DNA of 36,059 bases, from the NCBI GenBank assembly GCA_018238375.1, contig JABCTJ010000130.1:1-36059 (forward strand), in the 5' to 3' direction. The position numbers and the translations under genes were made by a program. Source of the DNA: Candidatus Thorarchaeota archaeon (GTDB lineage Archaea; Asgardarchaeota; Thorarchaeia; Thorarchaeales; Thorarchaeaceae). Below, piece after piece: positions 27,767 through 36,059 of this stretch (within the stretch, counting starts at the first letter, position 1; each line of letters begins with the position of its first letter). The notes under the pieces were generated by a model. That model saw nothing but the letters and a program-made list of their open reading frames with translations, was not told where the DNA came from and did no database searches.

Positions 27767-28846
27767 ATGACTGCGATAATTGATATTGATGGCTCCTACG
27801 GTGAGGGCGGTGGACAGATTCTGCGAACCTCGGTTTCATTATCCGCTTTAACTATGAAACCAGTAAGAATCACGAATATCCGGGCAGGGCGGCGCAAACC
27901 GGGACTTAGAAGACAGCATATCGCAGGAATAGAGCTTACGGCCCAGCTTGTCGACGCTTCGGTCAAGGGCTTGGAAGTGGGAAGTACAGAAATCGAGTTT
28001 GCACCAAGAACAAGGCAGAGTGGTGAGTTTAGCTACGACGTAGGAACAGCCGGTTCCATATCCCTAATCCTTCAAGCTGTGCTTCCGCCTGCGGTGCTAT
28101 CGCCAGAACCAGTAAGTTTCAAATTAAGGGGAGGTACCGATGTTGCTTGGAGTCCACCAATCGACTATATGCGCAATCTGTTTGTCAATGTCCTGCATCA
28201 AATGGGGCCTCGTGTAAAAATCGTCCAGCATCGACGCGGCCACTACCCCAGAGGTGGAGGCGATGTTTCATGTGAAATAATCCCTGTGAAAACGATTCAG
28301 CCGCTCGATTTGGTGCAATTCGGTGAGCTGCAGTATGTAAACGGTATCTCTCATTGTGTCAGGTTGCCCTCACATGTTGCGGAAAGGCAGGCTTTGTCAG
28401 CGGAAACCATTCTAGCTGAACACGACATAGAAACAGAACACATAGTTCGCGAGAGCTATCCAAAGAACAAGGACCCGCATCTGGGCCCGGGAAGTGGCAT
28501 TGTTATCTGGGCCGAGTCTCGCGATGGTATCCGGCTTGGAGCTGACAATCTTGGAGAAAGAGGGAAGAGAGCAGAAATTGTCGGCGCGGAATCCGCTCAG
28601 CATCTCTTGAGCGAACTTTCAACGGAGATGGCCATTGATTCGCATCTGAGTGACATGCTTGTGCCTTTTCTTGCTATAGCATCGGGCAGGAGTAGAATTG
28701 GTGTGACTGAGATAACATCTCATCTAGAAACAAACATCTGGGTGGTAGAACGCATCCTAGGCCTCAAGATGACACTTGAGGGGGAAATCGGATCTTCAGG
28801 AATCCTGACATCAGAAGGAGTTGGACTTTTCTCTGGAGAGGGATGA
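27767..28846 (+). CDS. rtcA: RNA 3'-terminal phosphate cyclase
   Basis: IDGSYGEGGGQILRTSVSLSALT, NIRAGRRKPGLRRQH, GHYPRGGGDV. Confidence 0.93.
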   Translation: MTAIIDIDGSYGEGGGQILRTSVSLSALTMKPVRITNIRAGRRKPGLRRQHIAGIELTAQLVDASVKGLEVGSTEIEFAPRTRQSGEFSYDVGTAGSISLILQAVLPPAVLSPEPVSFKLRGGTDVAWSPPIDYMRNLFVNVLHQMGPRVKIVQHRRGHYPRGGGDVSCEIIPVKTIQPLDLVQFGELQYVNGISHCVRLPSHVAERQALSAETILAEHDIETEHIVRESYPKNKDPHLGPGSGIVIWAESRDGIRLGADNLGERGKRAEIVGAESAQHLLSELSTEMAIDSHLSDMLVPFLAIASGRSRIGVTEITSHLETNIWVVERILGLKMTLEGEIGSSGILTSEGVGLFSGEG

Positions 28847-29881
28847 AACGTACTCATCCACTGACTCCTGAAGAGAAGTCAGGTCGACCGCCTCAACCGC
28901 AGCTCTCATCAATTCGTCGATGCCCACTCCCTCGCTAGCGATAATCTCATGACTCGGTTGCAACTTGATTCTTGCCGCCTTCAAGTGCTCTGGAGGAGTG
29001 ATGTCTACCTTGTTGAAGACCACCAACAATGGATTAAGGGGAAACATTCGGCGGACCTCGTTGTATAGATTTACCTGCTCATCGATGTTCCAGCCGCAAG
29101 CCTCAGATGGATCTACCATGAAGATGATTACGTGAGCCAGATACTTAAGCGCTGCAATCGCAGCCCTCTCGATTTCGTTCCTTTCAGCCATCGGGCGATC
29201 GAGAATTCCCGGCGTATCAACGACCTGAACACTGTGGTTCTCAACAGTCAGATGGCCCACGATGACTTCACGTGTTGTGAATGGATAGTATGCAATCTCG
29301 GGCTTAGCCGTAGAAACAGCCTTGACAAGGGTGGACTTGCCGACATTTGGAAAACCTGCGCAAACAATGGTGGGCGAGTTGGGACTTATACCGGGAAGAC
29401 GGGACATGACCATCTTGGCCTCGATGATGAAGTCCAGGTTCTTTCCTGTGGTTCTCAAGATTGACGATATTCGCCCCTTCGCGGCACTACGTGACCGCTT
29501 CAGCTGTTTGAAATCATTAGCCAGTTTGAGTGCTTCGAGATGCTTGCTGGCTATGTCGTCGATGAGAGTGATGCAATTGTATACCGCTCCCAAGGATTGC
29601 TTGAGCTTGTCAGTACCCACAAGAACCTCTGTCAGTTCCAAGTAGAATGGATGCATACGTTCCAAGGACGGAAATTTCTCCACTGCTATTCGGAGCTTCG
29701 CTTTCACGTGTTTCACGAATTCCTGAAGGCGCGTAATCTCTCTGATTCGAGTTCTTTCAACCTTCTTTAGCCTGTGCGAGCTCTTCATGCTCGCGCTAGT
29801 CGATTTGTTATGCGCAAATGTAATGAGCTCCTCCGCAGTCATGATGGTCGGAATGTCTGCAAAAGGATTCATTCGACGCAT
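28811..29881 (-). CDS. NOG1-like GTPase
   Basis: 356 aa; GFPNVGKSTLVKAVS, VVDTPGILDRPMAERNEIE, VFNKVD. Confidence 0.9.
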   Translation of the reverse strand: MRRMNPFADIPTIMTAEELITFAHNKSTSASMKSSHRLKKVERTRIREITRLQEFVKHVKAKLRIAVEKFPSLERMHPFYLELTEVLVGTDKLKQSLGAVYNCITLIDDIASKHLEALKLANDFKQLKRSRSAAKGRISSILRTTGKNLDFIIEAKMVMSRLPGISPNSPTIVCAGFPNVGKSTLVKAVSTAKPEIAYYPFTTREVIVGHLTVENHSVQVVDTPGILDRPMAERNEIERAAIAALKYLAHVIIFMVDPSEACGWNIDEQVNLYNEVRRMFPLNPLLVVFNKVDITPPEHLKAARIKLQPSHEIIASEGVGIDELMRAAVEAVDLTSLQESVDEYVSSLSREKSNSF

Positions 29882-30048
29882 TGATGGATTACATCCTTGG
29901 AATCATTATTCAGTTATTCAAGCAGAAGAGAGGAATAGGAGGTTCTTCTGCAGTGAGTCTACTGACTAAATGTCAGGTATGGGTAATGTTTTAAAAACAA
30001 CCGGCATGACCAAACGAACTGAAGAGGACCCCATGGAGGCAAAAATGA

Positions 30049-30642
30049 ATGTCACTTCCAACAGGCGCAACTATTGTCGGTATCAAGTGCAGTGACGGAG
30101 CCGTTGTAGCAACAGACTCTCTGATAAGCTGGGGTACAATGGTCCTGAGTGATAGGGGTGTAAAAGCGTTCAAGCTCACGGATACTATAGTGCTAGCCTC
30201 CGCGGGCCTAACCTCTGATTATCAAATGCTCGTGAATCGTTTGCAGGCTCAAATCAAGCTCTATGAACTAAACCAGAAGAAGAAGATTGGCGTTAAGGTT
30301 CTGTCAAAGATGGTTGCAAACACGCTCTATTCACGACGAATGATGCCTCTATACATCCAGACAGTGATTGTCGGGCTTGATGTAGATGGACCCGCCCTTT
30401 ACACACTCGATATGGGAGGTTCTCTAATTCCTGATGAATACACCGCCGCAGGTACGGGCGTTCGCACTGCCTATGGTGTGCTTGAGAATGATTTCAAGGC
30501 TGGCCTAACTGTGAAGGAAGCCGAGGAGATTGCTGTCCGAGCCGTGAAAGCAGGTATCGCACGAGATGTGCAGTCAGGAGGACCCATCCAAGTCATGGTT
30601 GTAACCAAGGATGGGGTTACTGAACGAATTATTGAGAACTAG
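30049..30642 (+). CDS. psmB: Proteasome beta subunit, predicted to lack the catalytic Thr1 (Ala instead)
   Basis: MSLPTG-ATIVGIKCSDGAVVATD...; gapless alignment to the recalled T. acidophilum beta N-terminus; C-terminal RDVQSGGPIQV. Confidence 0.88.
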   Translation: MSLPTGATIVGIKCSDGAVVATDSLISWGTMVLSDRGVKAFKLTDTIVLASAGLTSDYQMLVNRLQAQIKLYELNQKKKIGVKVLSKMVANTLYSRRMMPLYIQTVIVGLDVDGPALYTLDMGGSLIPDEYTAAGTGVRTAYGVLENDFKAGLTVKEAEEIAVRAVKAGIARDVQSGGPIQVMVVTKDGVTERIIEN

Positions 30643-31907
30643 TGCGTGTGTACCTATTGGACTCGCACACACTCGTTTTTTCGGCGCATTCTTCATCTAG
30701 ATACAGTCTTGCGGCTCTTCTTGGTGCTGTTGAAACGGACCCACGACTTGCAGATCTGCACGTGGTTGCTCCACTAGAGCTCACTGAGAGTGTGCTGGAG
30801 AAAATGGCCGCTCAGGGACGACTCATCATTGCCCACTCTGTGATGTCAACCCAAACTGAGAGAGTCTATCATGAGGTGAGTAAGGCTCGGAAGAAGCTTG
30901 GTAGTGGTACGACGCTAATAGCTGGGGGAGCCCACGCAAGCGCGCGACCAGGGGAGCTGTTGGATGCAGGTTTTGATTATGTGGTAGTTGGTGAGGGTGA
31001 GCAGGTATTTCCCGAGCTCTTATGGCGCCTCATGAATAATCAAGATACTGATACAATAGCAGGAGTGGTCTCAGAGCAATCTAAGAACTATCCTAAGCCA
31101 CGTAACTTGCCTCGAATACAGCTTGATGACTATCCGCCATTTGCATTGGACATGAATATCGTGGGTCCAGTAGAGGTCACGCGTGGATGCCCATATGCCT
31201 GCAAATTTTGTTGTACGCCGTTTCTGACAGGAGGTCGAGTCAGACATAGATCTGTGGAGTCTATCACGAAATGGCTCCGCACGGCCGTGGAAAAGAGAGG
31301 GTTTCAGCGCACATGGTTTCTGTCACCGAATGCGCTTTGTTATGGAGGACGAGGTCGTAACGTTGTTCCTGAGAAGCTGGAACACCTTCTGAAAGAGAGT
31401 ACCTCCATTGAAGGTCTTGATGAAGTCTTCTTTGGCTCCTTTCCATCAGAGGTAAGGCCCGAGTTCGTGAGCAAGGAAATTCTCGAACTATTACGGCACT
31501 ACGTGGCAAACAAGACACTGCAGATAGGTCTGCAATCTGGGAGCGATAAAGTTCTCAAGGCCGCAAACAGGCAGCACACCGTCGCTGAGGGGTTAGACGC
31601 AGTCAGGATTGCGCTAGATTGTGGTTTCATACCTCATGTGGACATAATTTTTGGGCTCCCAGAAGAAGCGAAAGAAGATGTGGATGCAAGCATCGAGCTC
31701 TGTCATGATCTTGTAGATATGGGTGCCAGATTGCATGGGCATGTATTCATGCCTTTACCCGGAAGCGATTTCGAGAATATGCCACCAGGTCGACTAGATG
31801 ATGAAACTCGCAGAGTTCTTGGAGATTTATCAAGACGTAAGGTGTTGACTGGCGCGTGGGGCAATCAAGAGAGCTTGGCTGAGAAGCTGGCTACAGTTGA
31901 TAGATAA
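30642..31907 (+). CDS. B12-binding domain / radical SAM protein
   Basis: GTG start overlapping the psmB stop; VVVGEGEQVFPEL, EVTRGCPYACKFCC (CxxxCxxC), LQIGLQSGSDKVL. Confidence 0.88.
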   Translation: MRVYLLDSHTLVFSAHSSSRYSLAALLGAVETDPRLADLHVVAPLELTESVLEKMAAQGRLIIAHSVMSTQTERVYHEVSKARKKLGSGTTLIAGGAHASARPGELLDAGFDYVVVGEGEQVFPELLWRLMNNQDTDTIAGVVSEQSKNYPKPRNLPRIQLDDYPPFALDMNIVGPVEVTRGCPYACKFCCTPFLTGGRVRHRSVESITKWLRTAVEKRGFQRTWFLSPNALCYGGRGRNVVPEKLEHLLKESTSIEGLDEVFFGSFPSEVRPEFVSKEILELLRHYVANKTLQIGLQSGSDKVLKAANRQHTVAEGLDAVRIALDCGFIPHVDIIFGLPEEAKEDVDASIELCHDLVDMGARLHGHVFMPLPGSDFENMPPGRLDDETRRVLGDLSRRKVLTGAWGNQESLAEKLATVDR

Positions 31908-31910
31908 GAT

Positions 31911-32954
31911 GTGGTCACCGCATCAATCCGCTCATGCTGCCAAACGCTGATAAGAGAAAACAGAGGTCCCATCGCGATTGTAACATTGAGTTCGAACATG
32001 CCTGACGAGTTGCGCAAGAAGCTGAAACAGCAGGGATATCATCTTCTCGGTCAGAGAGGGGCATACAAGGCATGTCAATGGCAGAAGAAGAGCCTTCTCC
32101 ACGGAAATAGCTGCTACAAAGAGAGATTCTACGGAATCGAATCGCACAGGTGTCTACAGATGACTCCAGTTGTAGACAAGTGCACGCAGAATTGTGAGTT
32201 TTGCTGGCGTGTAACTCCCGTCGATCTTGGCATTGGATGGGACCAAGTTCATGTTTCAAAAGAGGATGTAATGCGACCGGATGAGCTGCTTGATGCCACA
32301 ATCATGGCGAATCTCAGGTCACTGGGAGGGTTCAACCCAGAGGCAGGAGCCAGCGTTTCCAAAGAGAAGTACCTTGAGGCAAGAGACCCCAAGCACATCG
32401 CCATATCGCTCGCGGGGGAGCCAACGCTCTACCCGTTCCTAAGCGAGCTTGTGGATGCGGCTAGTCGAAGGGGGATGACTTCGTTCATTGTAACAAATGG
32501 GACCCGTCCGGATGTATTGGCGGACATGTCACTTCCTACTCAGCTTTATGTCACGATTGCTGCACCAGACGAGAAGACACATACAATGCTATGCAGGCCG
32601 TCAATCAAGGGGGCTTGGGAGCGTTTGATTGAGAGTCAGGAATTACTTCAATCTCTGTCTTGTCGCAGTGTGAATAGGTTGACAATGGTATCTGGTCGTA
32701 ACATGCACGACGCGCGGTCTTATTCGGCGTTGATTCTCAAAGGTGAGCCGGATTTTATCGAGGTCAAAGCCTACATGTACCTCGGTTCCTCGAGGGGGCG
32801 ACTAGAAAAACAGAATTCGCCCTCGCATAGGGAAATTCGCGCGTTTTCACAGAAGCTGGCGTCACTGACAGGTTATTATCTGGTTGATGAGCAGAACGAG
32901 AGCAGAGTGGTACTGCTTTCACGGAGCAAACAAGTTAAGAGGATTCAGCTATAA
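31911..32954 (+). CDS. taw1: tRNA 4-demethylwyosine synthase (TYW1-like radical SAM)
   Basis: QMTPVVDKCTQNCEFCWR, HIAISLAGEPTLYPFLSEL, FIVTNGTRPDVL, FIEVKAYMYLGSSRGRL. Confidence 0.92.
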   Translation: MVTASIRSCCQTLIRENRGPIAIVTLSSNMPDELRKKLKQQGYHLLGQRGAYKACQWQKKSLLHGNSCYKERFYGIESHRCLQMTPVVDKCTQNCEFCWRVTPVDLGIGWDQVHVSKEDVMRPDELLDATIMANLRSLGGFNPEAGASVSKEKYLEARDPKHIAISLAGEPTLYPFLSELVDAASRRGMTSFIVTNGTRPDVLADMSLPTQLYVTIAAPDEKTHTMLCRPSIKGAWERLIESQELLQSLSCRSVNRLTMVSGRNMHDARSYSALILKGEPDFIEVKAYMYLGSSRGRLEKQNSPSHREIRAFSQKLASLTGYYLVDEQNESRVVLLSRSKQVKRIQL

Positions 32955-32972
32955 ATTGGCGGCGAGTCACAC

Positions 32973-33611
32973 ATGAGTTTAGCAGACATTTTGAAACCTC
33001 TTATAGAAGAGATTGAAGCTGATGATGATGTGCGGGAGAAAGTCCTGCCGCAAGCTCGAAAAGCAGTAAGGTTATGCAGTCAATCAATAAAGGCATCTCA
33101 TAGAGGACAGTATGAAGAGGCAATGGAATCCATGAGTCAGGCACACAGCGTCATCCGTGAATCTCTCAAGGATCTATCGGGTAGTGCCTACGTGTCAAGG
33201 TCGAGGGCCTTGGACACTGCATATCAGGAATTGGCAGAGGCAGCTAATGTCTTCTCCTTACTCAAGGATGGTAAATTCACTCCACCCCAATCATATGGGA
33301 TTCCAATCAGGGCATACCTAACTGGACTGGCTGATACAGTAGGCGAGCTTAGAAGAGCATGTCTCGACTCTCTGCGTGTCGATGATGTGACGCGAGCAGA
33401 GGGTCTACTTGGTGTTATGGAAGAGATTTTTGACGAACTTCATTCACTTGATTTCCCAAATGCATTAATTCCAGATTTGAGGAGGAAATGTGATGTTGCA
33501 CGTTCACTGATAGAACGCACTCGAGGCGATATCACGTCTGCTGTCCGACAGAATAAGCTTGTAAGCGAGTTGAAGGGATTCGAAGAACGAATCAAGGATA
33601 ACGGGAAATGA
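32973..33611 (+). CDS. Translin family protein
   Basis: 212 aa all-helical; REKVLPQARKAVRLCSQSIKASHRGQYEEAM...YQELAEAANVFSLLKDGKF...YLTGLADTVGELRRACLDSL. Confidence 0.85.
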   Translation: MSLADILKPLIEEIEADDDVREKVLPQARKAVRLCSQSIKASHRGQYEEAMESMSQAHSVIRESLKDLSGSAYVSRSRALDTAYQELAEAANVFSLLKDGKFTPPQSYGIPIRAYLTGLADTVGELRRACLDSLRVDDVTRAEGLLGVMEEIFDELHSLDFPNALIPDLRRKCDVARSLIERTRGDITSAVRQNKLVSELKGFEERIKDNGK

Positions 33612-33742
33612 ATAACATGGATGGACCGGTAGATGTGTCCATTGGACGGGGAACAAGCTTAGCAACAGCTATAAGAATCATTCAAGCGTGGGGCCATATC
33701 GAAGTCAATAGTAAGGATGATGGAAGTGTATCTCAGAAATGA
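33608..33742 (+). CDS. Small ORF, 44 aa, unknown function
   Basis: MNNMDGPVDVSIGRGTSLATAIRIIQAWGHIEVNSKDDGSVSQK; ATGA overlaps with translin upstream and ribK downstream; not in the supplied ORF track. Confidence 0.65.
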   Translation: MNNMDGPVDVSIGRGTSLATAIRIIQAWGHIEVNSKDDGSVSQK

Positions 33743-34419
33743 ACGCACCTGACATCTGGTTCACTCTATTTGCGCTTGCCAAGAAGGGAGCAATACATCA
33801 AGGAATTAATCTTACTACGCGTGAGCTGGGTGAAACCCTGAATGTGAGTCAGCAAACAGCGTCACGAAGAATCTTGTTCTGTTTCGAACAGGGGCTTGTG
33901 AGTAGATCACACACAGCCAACGGCATGGTCATTCATCTAACTGAGAAAGGACGAAAGGAACTTGTTCGAGTTTCTCAAGGATTGGAGATTGCATTCGCAC
34001 CCCCCGAGGACGAGATCATAATAGAGGGGCAGGTGGTTGAAGGTCTTGGTGAGGGAGCATACTATGTGGATATGTATGCTTCGCGAATTCAAGAGTCATT
34101 GGGCTTTGTGCCATACTCTGGGACACTAAACGTAAGAGTGGCAAACGAGAACTCGAATAAGGCCATCAGTAGAATGAAACAAACTACCCCGCTTATTATG
34201 AAGGGCTTCAGTCATGAAAGCCGTACATTCGGAGACGTAATCTGCTACAGGATCAAAGTCAACCAAGCTGTCGAAGGAGTAATTGTAATCGCTCAACGAA
34301 CACATCACAGTCAGAACATCCTTGAAGTAATAGCTCCAATCAACTTGAGGAAGAAGCTTCGCCTTAGCCGGGGAGACAATGTGACTCTGACTGTTGTACC
34401 ACTTCATTTGGTCACCTAA
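33739..34419 (+). CDS. ribK: CTP-dependent riboflavin kinase with N-terminal HTH
   Basis: HTH LGETLNVSQQTASRRILFCFEQGLV; GLGEGAYYVDMYASRIQESLGFVPYSGTLNVRV. Confidence 0.9.
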   Translation: MNAPDIWFTLFALAKKGAIHQGINLTTRELGETLNVSQQTASRRILFCFEQGLVSRSHTANGMVIHLTEKGRKELVRVSQGLEIAFAPPEDEIIIEGQVVEGLGEGAYYVDMYASRIQESLGFVPYSGTLNVRVANENSNKAISRMKQTTPLIMKGFSHESRTFGDVICYRIKVNQAVEGVIVIAQRTHHSQNILEVIAPINLRKKLRLSRGDNVTLTVVPLHLVT

Positions 34420-34420
34420 T

Positions 34421-35098
34421 CTAATGACCATGCTTACCTGTCAGCGGCACGAAGGCAACTCCACCCCATCGTTTCATGGTGACATTCTCATTGGCGTCTT
34501 TCTGCACCATCATCAGCTCTTGAAAGAAGCCTCTTGAGCCTACTGGGATTAGCATAAGTCCCTCTGGAGCTAGTTGTTCAATGAGTGGTGGAGGAACTTT
34601 CGGTGCAGCTGCCGCGACTAGAATCCTGTCAAAAGGGGCATGCTCTGGAAGCCCTACACCCCCATCACCATGAATCAAAGTCACATGCTTTGCGTATCCA
34701 GTCCTTTCGAGATTCTTCCTAGCGTACTCAATCAAACCCTTGACTATCTCGATTGTGTACACATGACCTGGGTCTGGCTTGTCGTTCTCTGCTACCAGCT
34801 CTGCGCACAGCGCGGCATGATAACCTGAACCACCCCCCACTTCCAAGAGCTTGTGGCCATGCATTAGGTTGAGGTCTTCACACATTATCACACACATATG
34901 AGGCGCTGAGATTGTCTGTCCCAACCCAATCGAGAGAGGTGTGTCCCTGTAAGCCTCTTTTCGTGCTTCGGGAAGAACGAACTCTTCGCGTGGTACGGCT
35001 CTAACAGCTCGTTCTACTGCGCTGGTCTTCAGATATCCTCTGCCCTTGAGTCGCTCAATCAACCGTTCTTTTGCTTCAAGAGCTTGTGTTTCAGACAT
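34421..35098 (-). CDS. pcm: Protein-L-isoaspartate O-methyltransferase
   Basis: PLSIGLGQTISAPHMCVIMCEDL, LLEVGGGSGYHAALCAEL; start trimmed to MSETQALEAKERL. Confidence 0.92.
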   Translation of the reverse strand: MSETQALEAKERLIERLKGRGYLKTSAVERAVRAVPREEFVLPEARKEAYRDTPLSIGLGQTISAPHMCVIMCEDLNLMHGHKLLEVGGGSGYHAALCAELVAENDKPDPGHVYTIEIVKGLIEYARKNLERTGYAKHVTLIHGDGGVGLPEHAPFDRILVAAAAPKVPPPLIEQLAPEGLMLIPVGSRGFFQELMMVQKDANENVTMKRWGGVAFVPLTGKHGH

Positions 35099-35156
35099 CC
35101 TAATCACAGAAACTAAGCATCGGAAAGATAAAAGCATTGAGAGAAAATCCAAACCC

Positions 35157-35582
35157 ATGCGTACTGTGGACTTCCACGCTTACGGTCACCCCAACGTGGT
35201 CGGTGAACACAAGACCACATTGGAAATTACGACTGAAAAGGAACTCACATCGCAAGGAACGTGCATCATTGGCGTTCGAACCACTCAAACCCTCCGTGAC
35301 CTCGATGACGAAATCAAAATACTGGCTAAGTCCACGAGGACACAGATACAGCTCACCATGTCAGTAGATGGCCTAATTGAGAGAGTTAAAGGTAGAGGAA
35401 GTCCGGGACTAACATACTCGGACCCGATAAGCATGGTTGCGAGAACGAGCTCATTTGAGTGCGGTCGCACTGTCATGGTAGGTGCTGATAGGGTAGCTTC
35501 TGATTTAGACCGGAGGTTCATTCAGAAACTGAGAAACCCTGACATAGTCATCAAATGTCAATTGAGCTATGCTAAGAGATGA
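35157..35582 (+). CDS. DUF371 protein
   Basis: MRTVDFHAYGHPNVVGEHKTTLEITTEKELTSQGTCIIGV...RRFIQKLRNPD. Confidence 0.85.
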   Translation: MRTVDFHAYGHPNVVGEHKTTLEITTEKELTSQGTCIIGVRTTQTLRDLDDEIKILAKSTRTQIQLTMSVDGLIERVKGRGSPGLTYSDPISMVARTSSFECGRTVMVGADRVASDLDRRFIQKLRNPDIVIKCQLSYAKR

Positions 35583-36059
35583 CCAAATCAACAACCATCT
35601 GGTATTCATATGGGGCACTGTCTCTCACCCGTCGAACGTGGAGAATCTCAGGAGTGTTTTTACCTGCCGCCCTTACGAGTCTTGAAACCTTGCTCACAAT
35701 CTCATCCTCAGGGTTCTCGCCGGCTCCGAAATCATAATAGTGCATTATTCCGCCCTCTCTGAGCGATTGACATGCATCCGCGATAAACTCGAAAGCCCCT
35801 GAGGGGTGATTCATTATCACACGGTCCACATTATGGTCGAAATTCGCAGGAGCGTACTTGTGTGCATCTGCAACAATTGGTTCAATTGTGCCTACTAGCT
35901 TGTTCATTGCAATGCTCTCATGAAGGAGCTCTATTGCCAATGGGTTGATGTCAATAGCAACCACACGCGCATTCCGTTTGCGTGCTATGTGTAGCGCAAA
36001 TGGACCAACGCCAGTGAACATGTCCACAACGACCTCGCCCACATCTACCTGATTCGAAA
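35572..36059 (-). CDS. Trm5/TYW2-family tRNA methyltransferase (partial, open at window end)
   Basis: RNQVDVGEVVVDMFTGVGPFALHIARKRNARVVAIDINPLAIELLHESIAMNKL...VIMNHPSGAFEFI. Confidence 0.85.
   Translation of the reverse strand, partial: SNQVDVGEVVVDMFTGVGPFALHIARKRNARVVAIDINPLAIELLHESIAMNKLVGTIEPIVADAHKYAPANFDHNVDRVIMNHPSGAFEFIADACQSLREGGIMHYYDFGAGENPEDEIVSKVSRLVRAAGKNTPEILHVRRVRDSAPYEYQMVVDLVIS

Noticed and set aside
30049-30642. T2 of ATIVG as the true proteasome nucleophile
   Set aside because: The gapless spacing from A1 to D17 and K33 matches the canonical numbering; shifting by one breaks that spacing.
1-36059. CRISPR array or classical defence island
   Set aside because: I saw no regularly spaced direct repeats and no Cas or known defence genes other than the lone TnpB.

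Overview
Archaeal chromosomal window with densely packed genes on both strands. Gene content (prolyl-tRNA synthetase, RqcH/NEMF, NOG1-type GTPase, proteasome beta, Taw1, Trm5-like, CTP-dependent riboflavin kinase, translin) plus an EMC6-like membrane protein suggests an Asgard or related archaeon; this is inference, since no marker phylogeny was run. Main contents: succinate dehydrogenase/fumarate reductase and class I fumarase genes flanking a histidine kinase and a REC protein; a prepilin peptidase; CBS-domain proteins; dihydroorotase; AMMECR1; NadC; three tRNAs; a ZIP transporter; a large LAGLIDADG-containing protein; a MutS-family ATPase; a lone TnpB; and a compact psmB - radical SAM - taw1 - translin - small ORF - ribK run. 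The most notable observations are: (1) a tRNA-Asn(GTT) gene that I can assemble only by removing three separate introns (29, 30 and 30 nt), each with a bulge-helix-bulge-like junction; (2) a proteasome beta subunit whose catalytic Thr1 aligns to Ala while D17, K33 and the SGG region are kept; (3) a 109-aa EMC6/Rab5ip-like membrane protein divergently placed from RqcH; (4) a 796-aa protein joining an internal repeat, an HTH-like segment and a two-motif LAGLIDADG domain without intein splicing signals; (5) an overlooked 44-aa ORF coupled by ATGA overlaps on both sides between translin and ribK.
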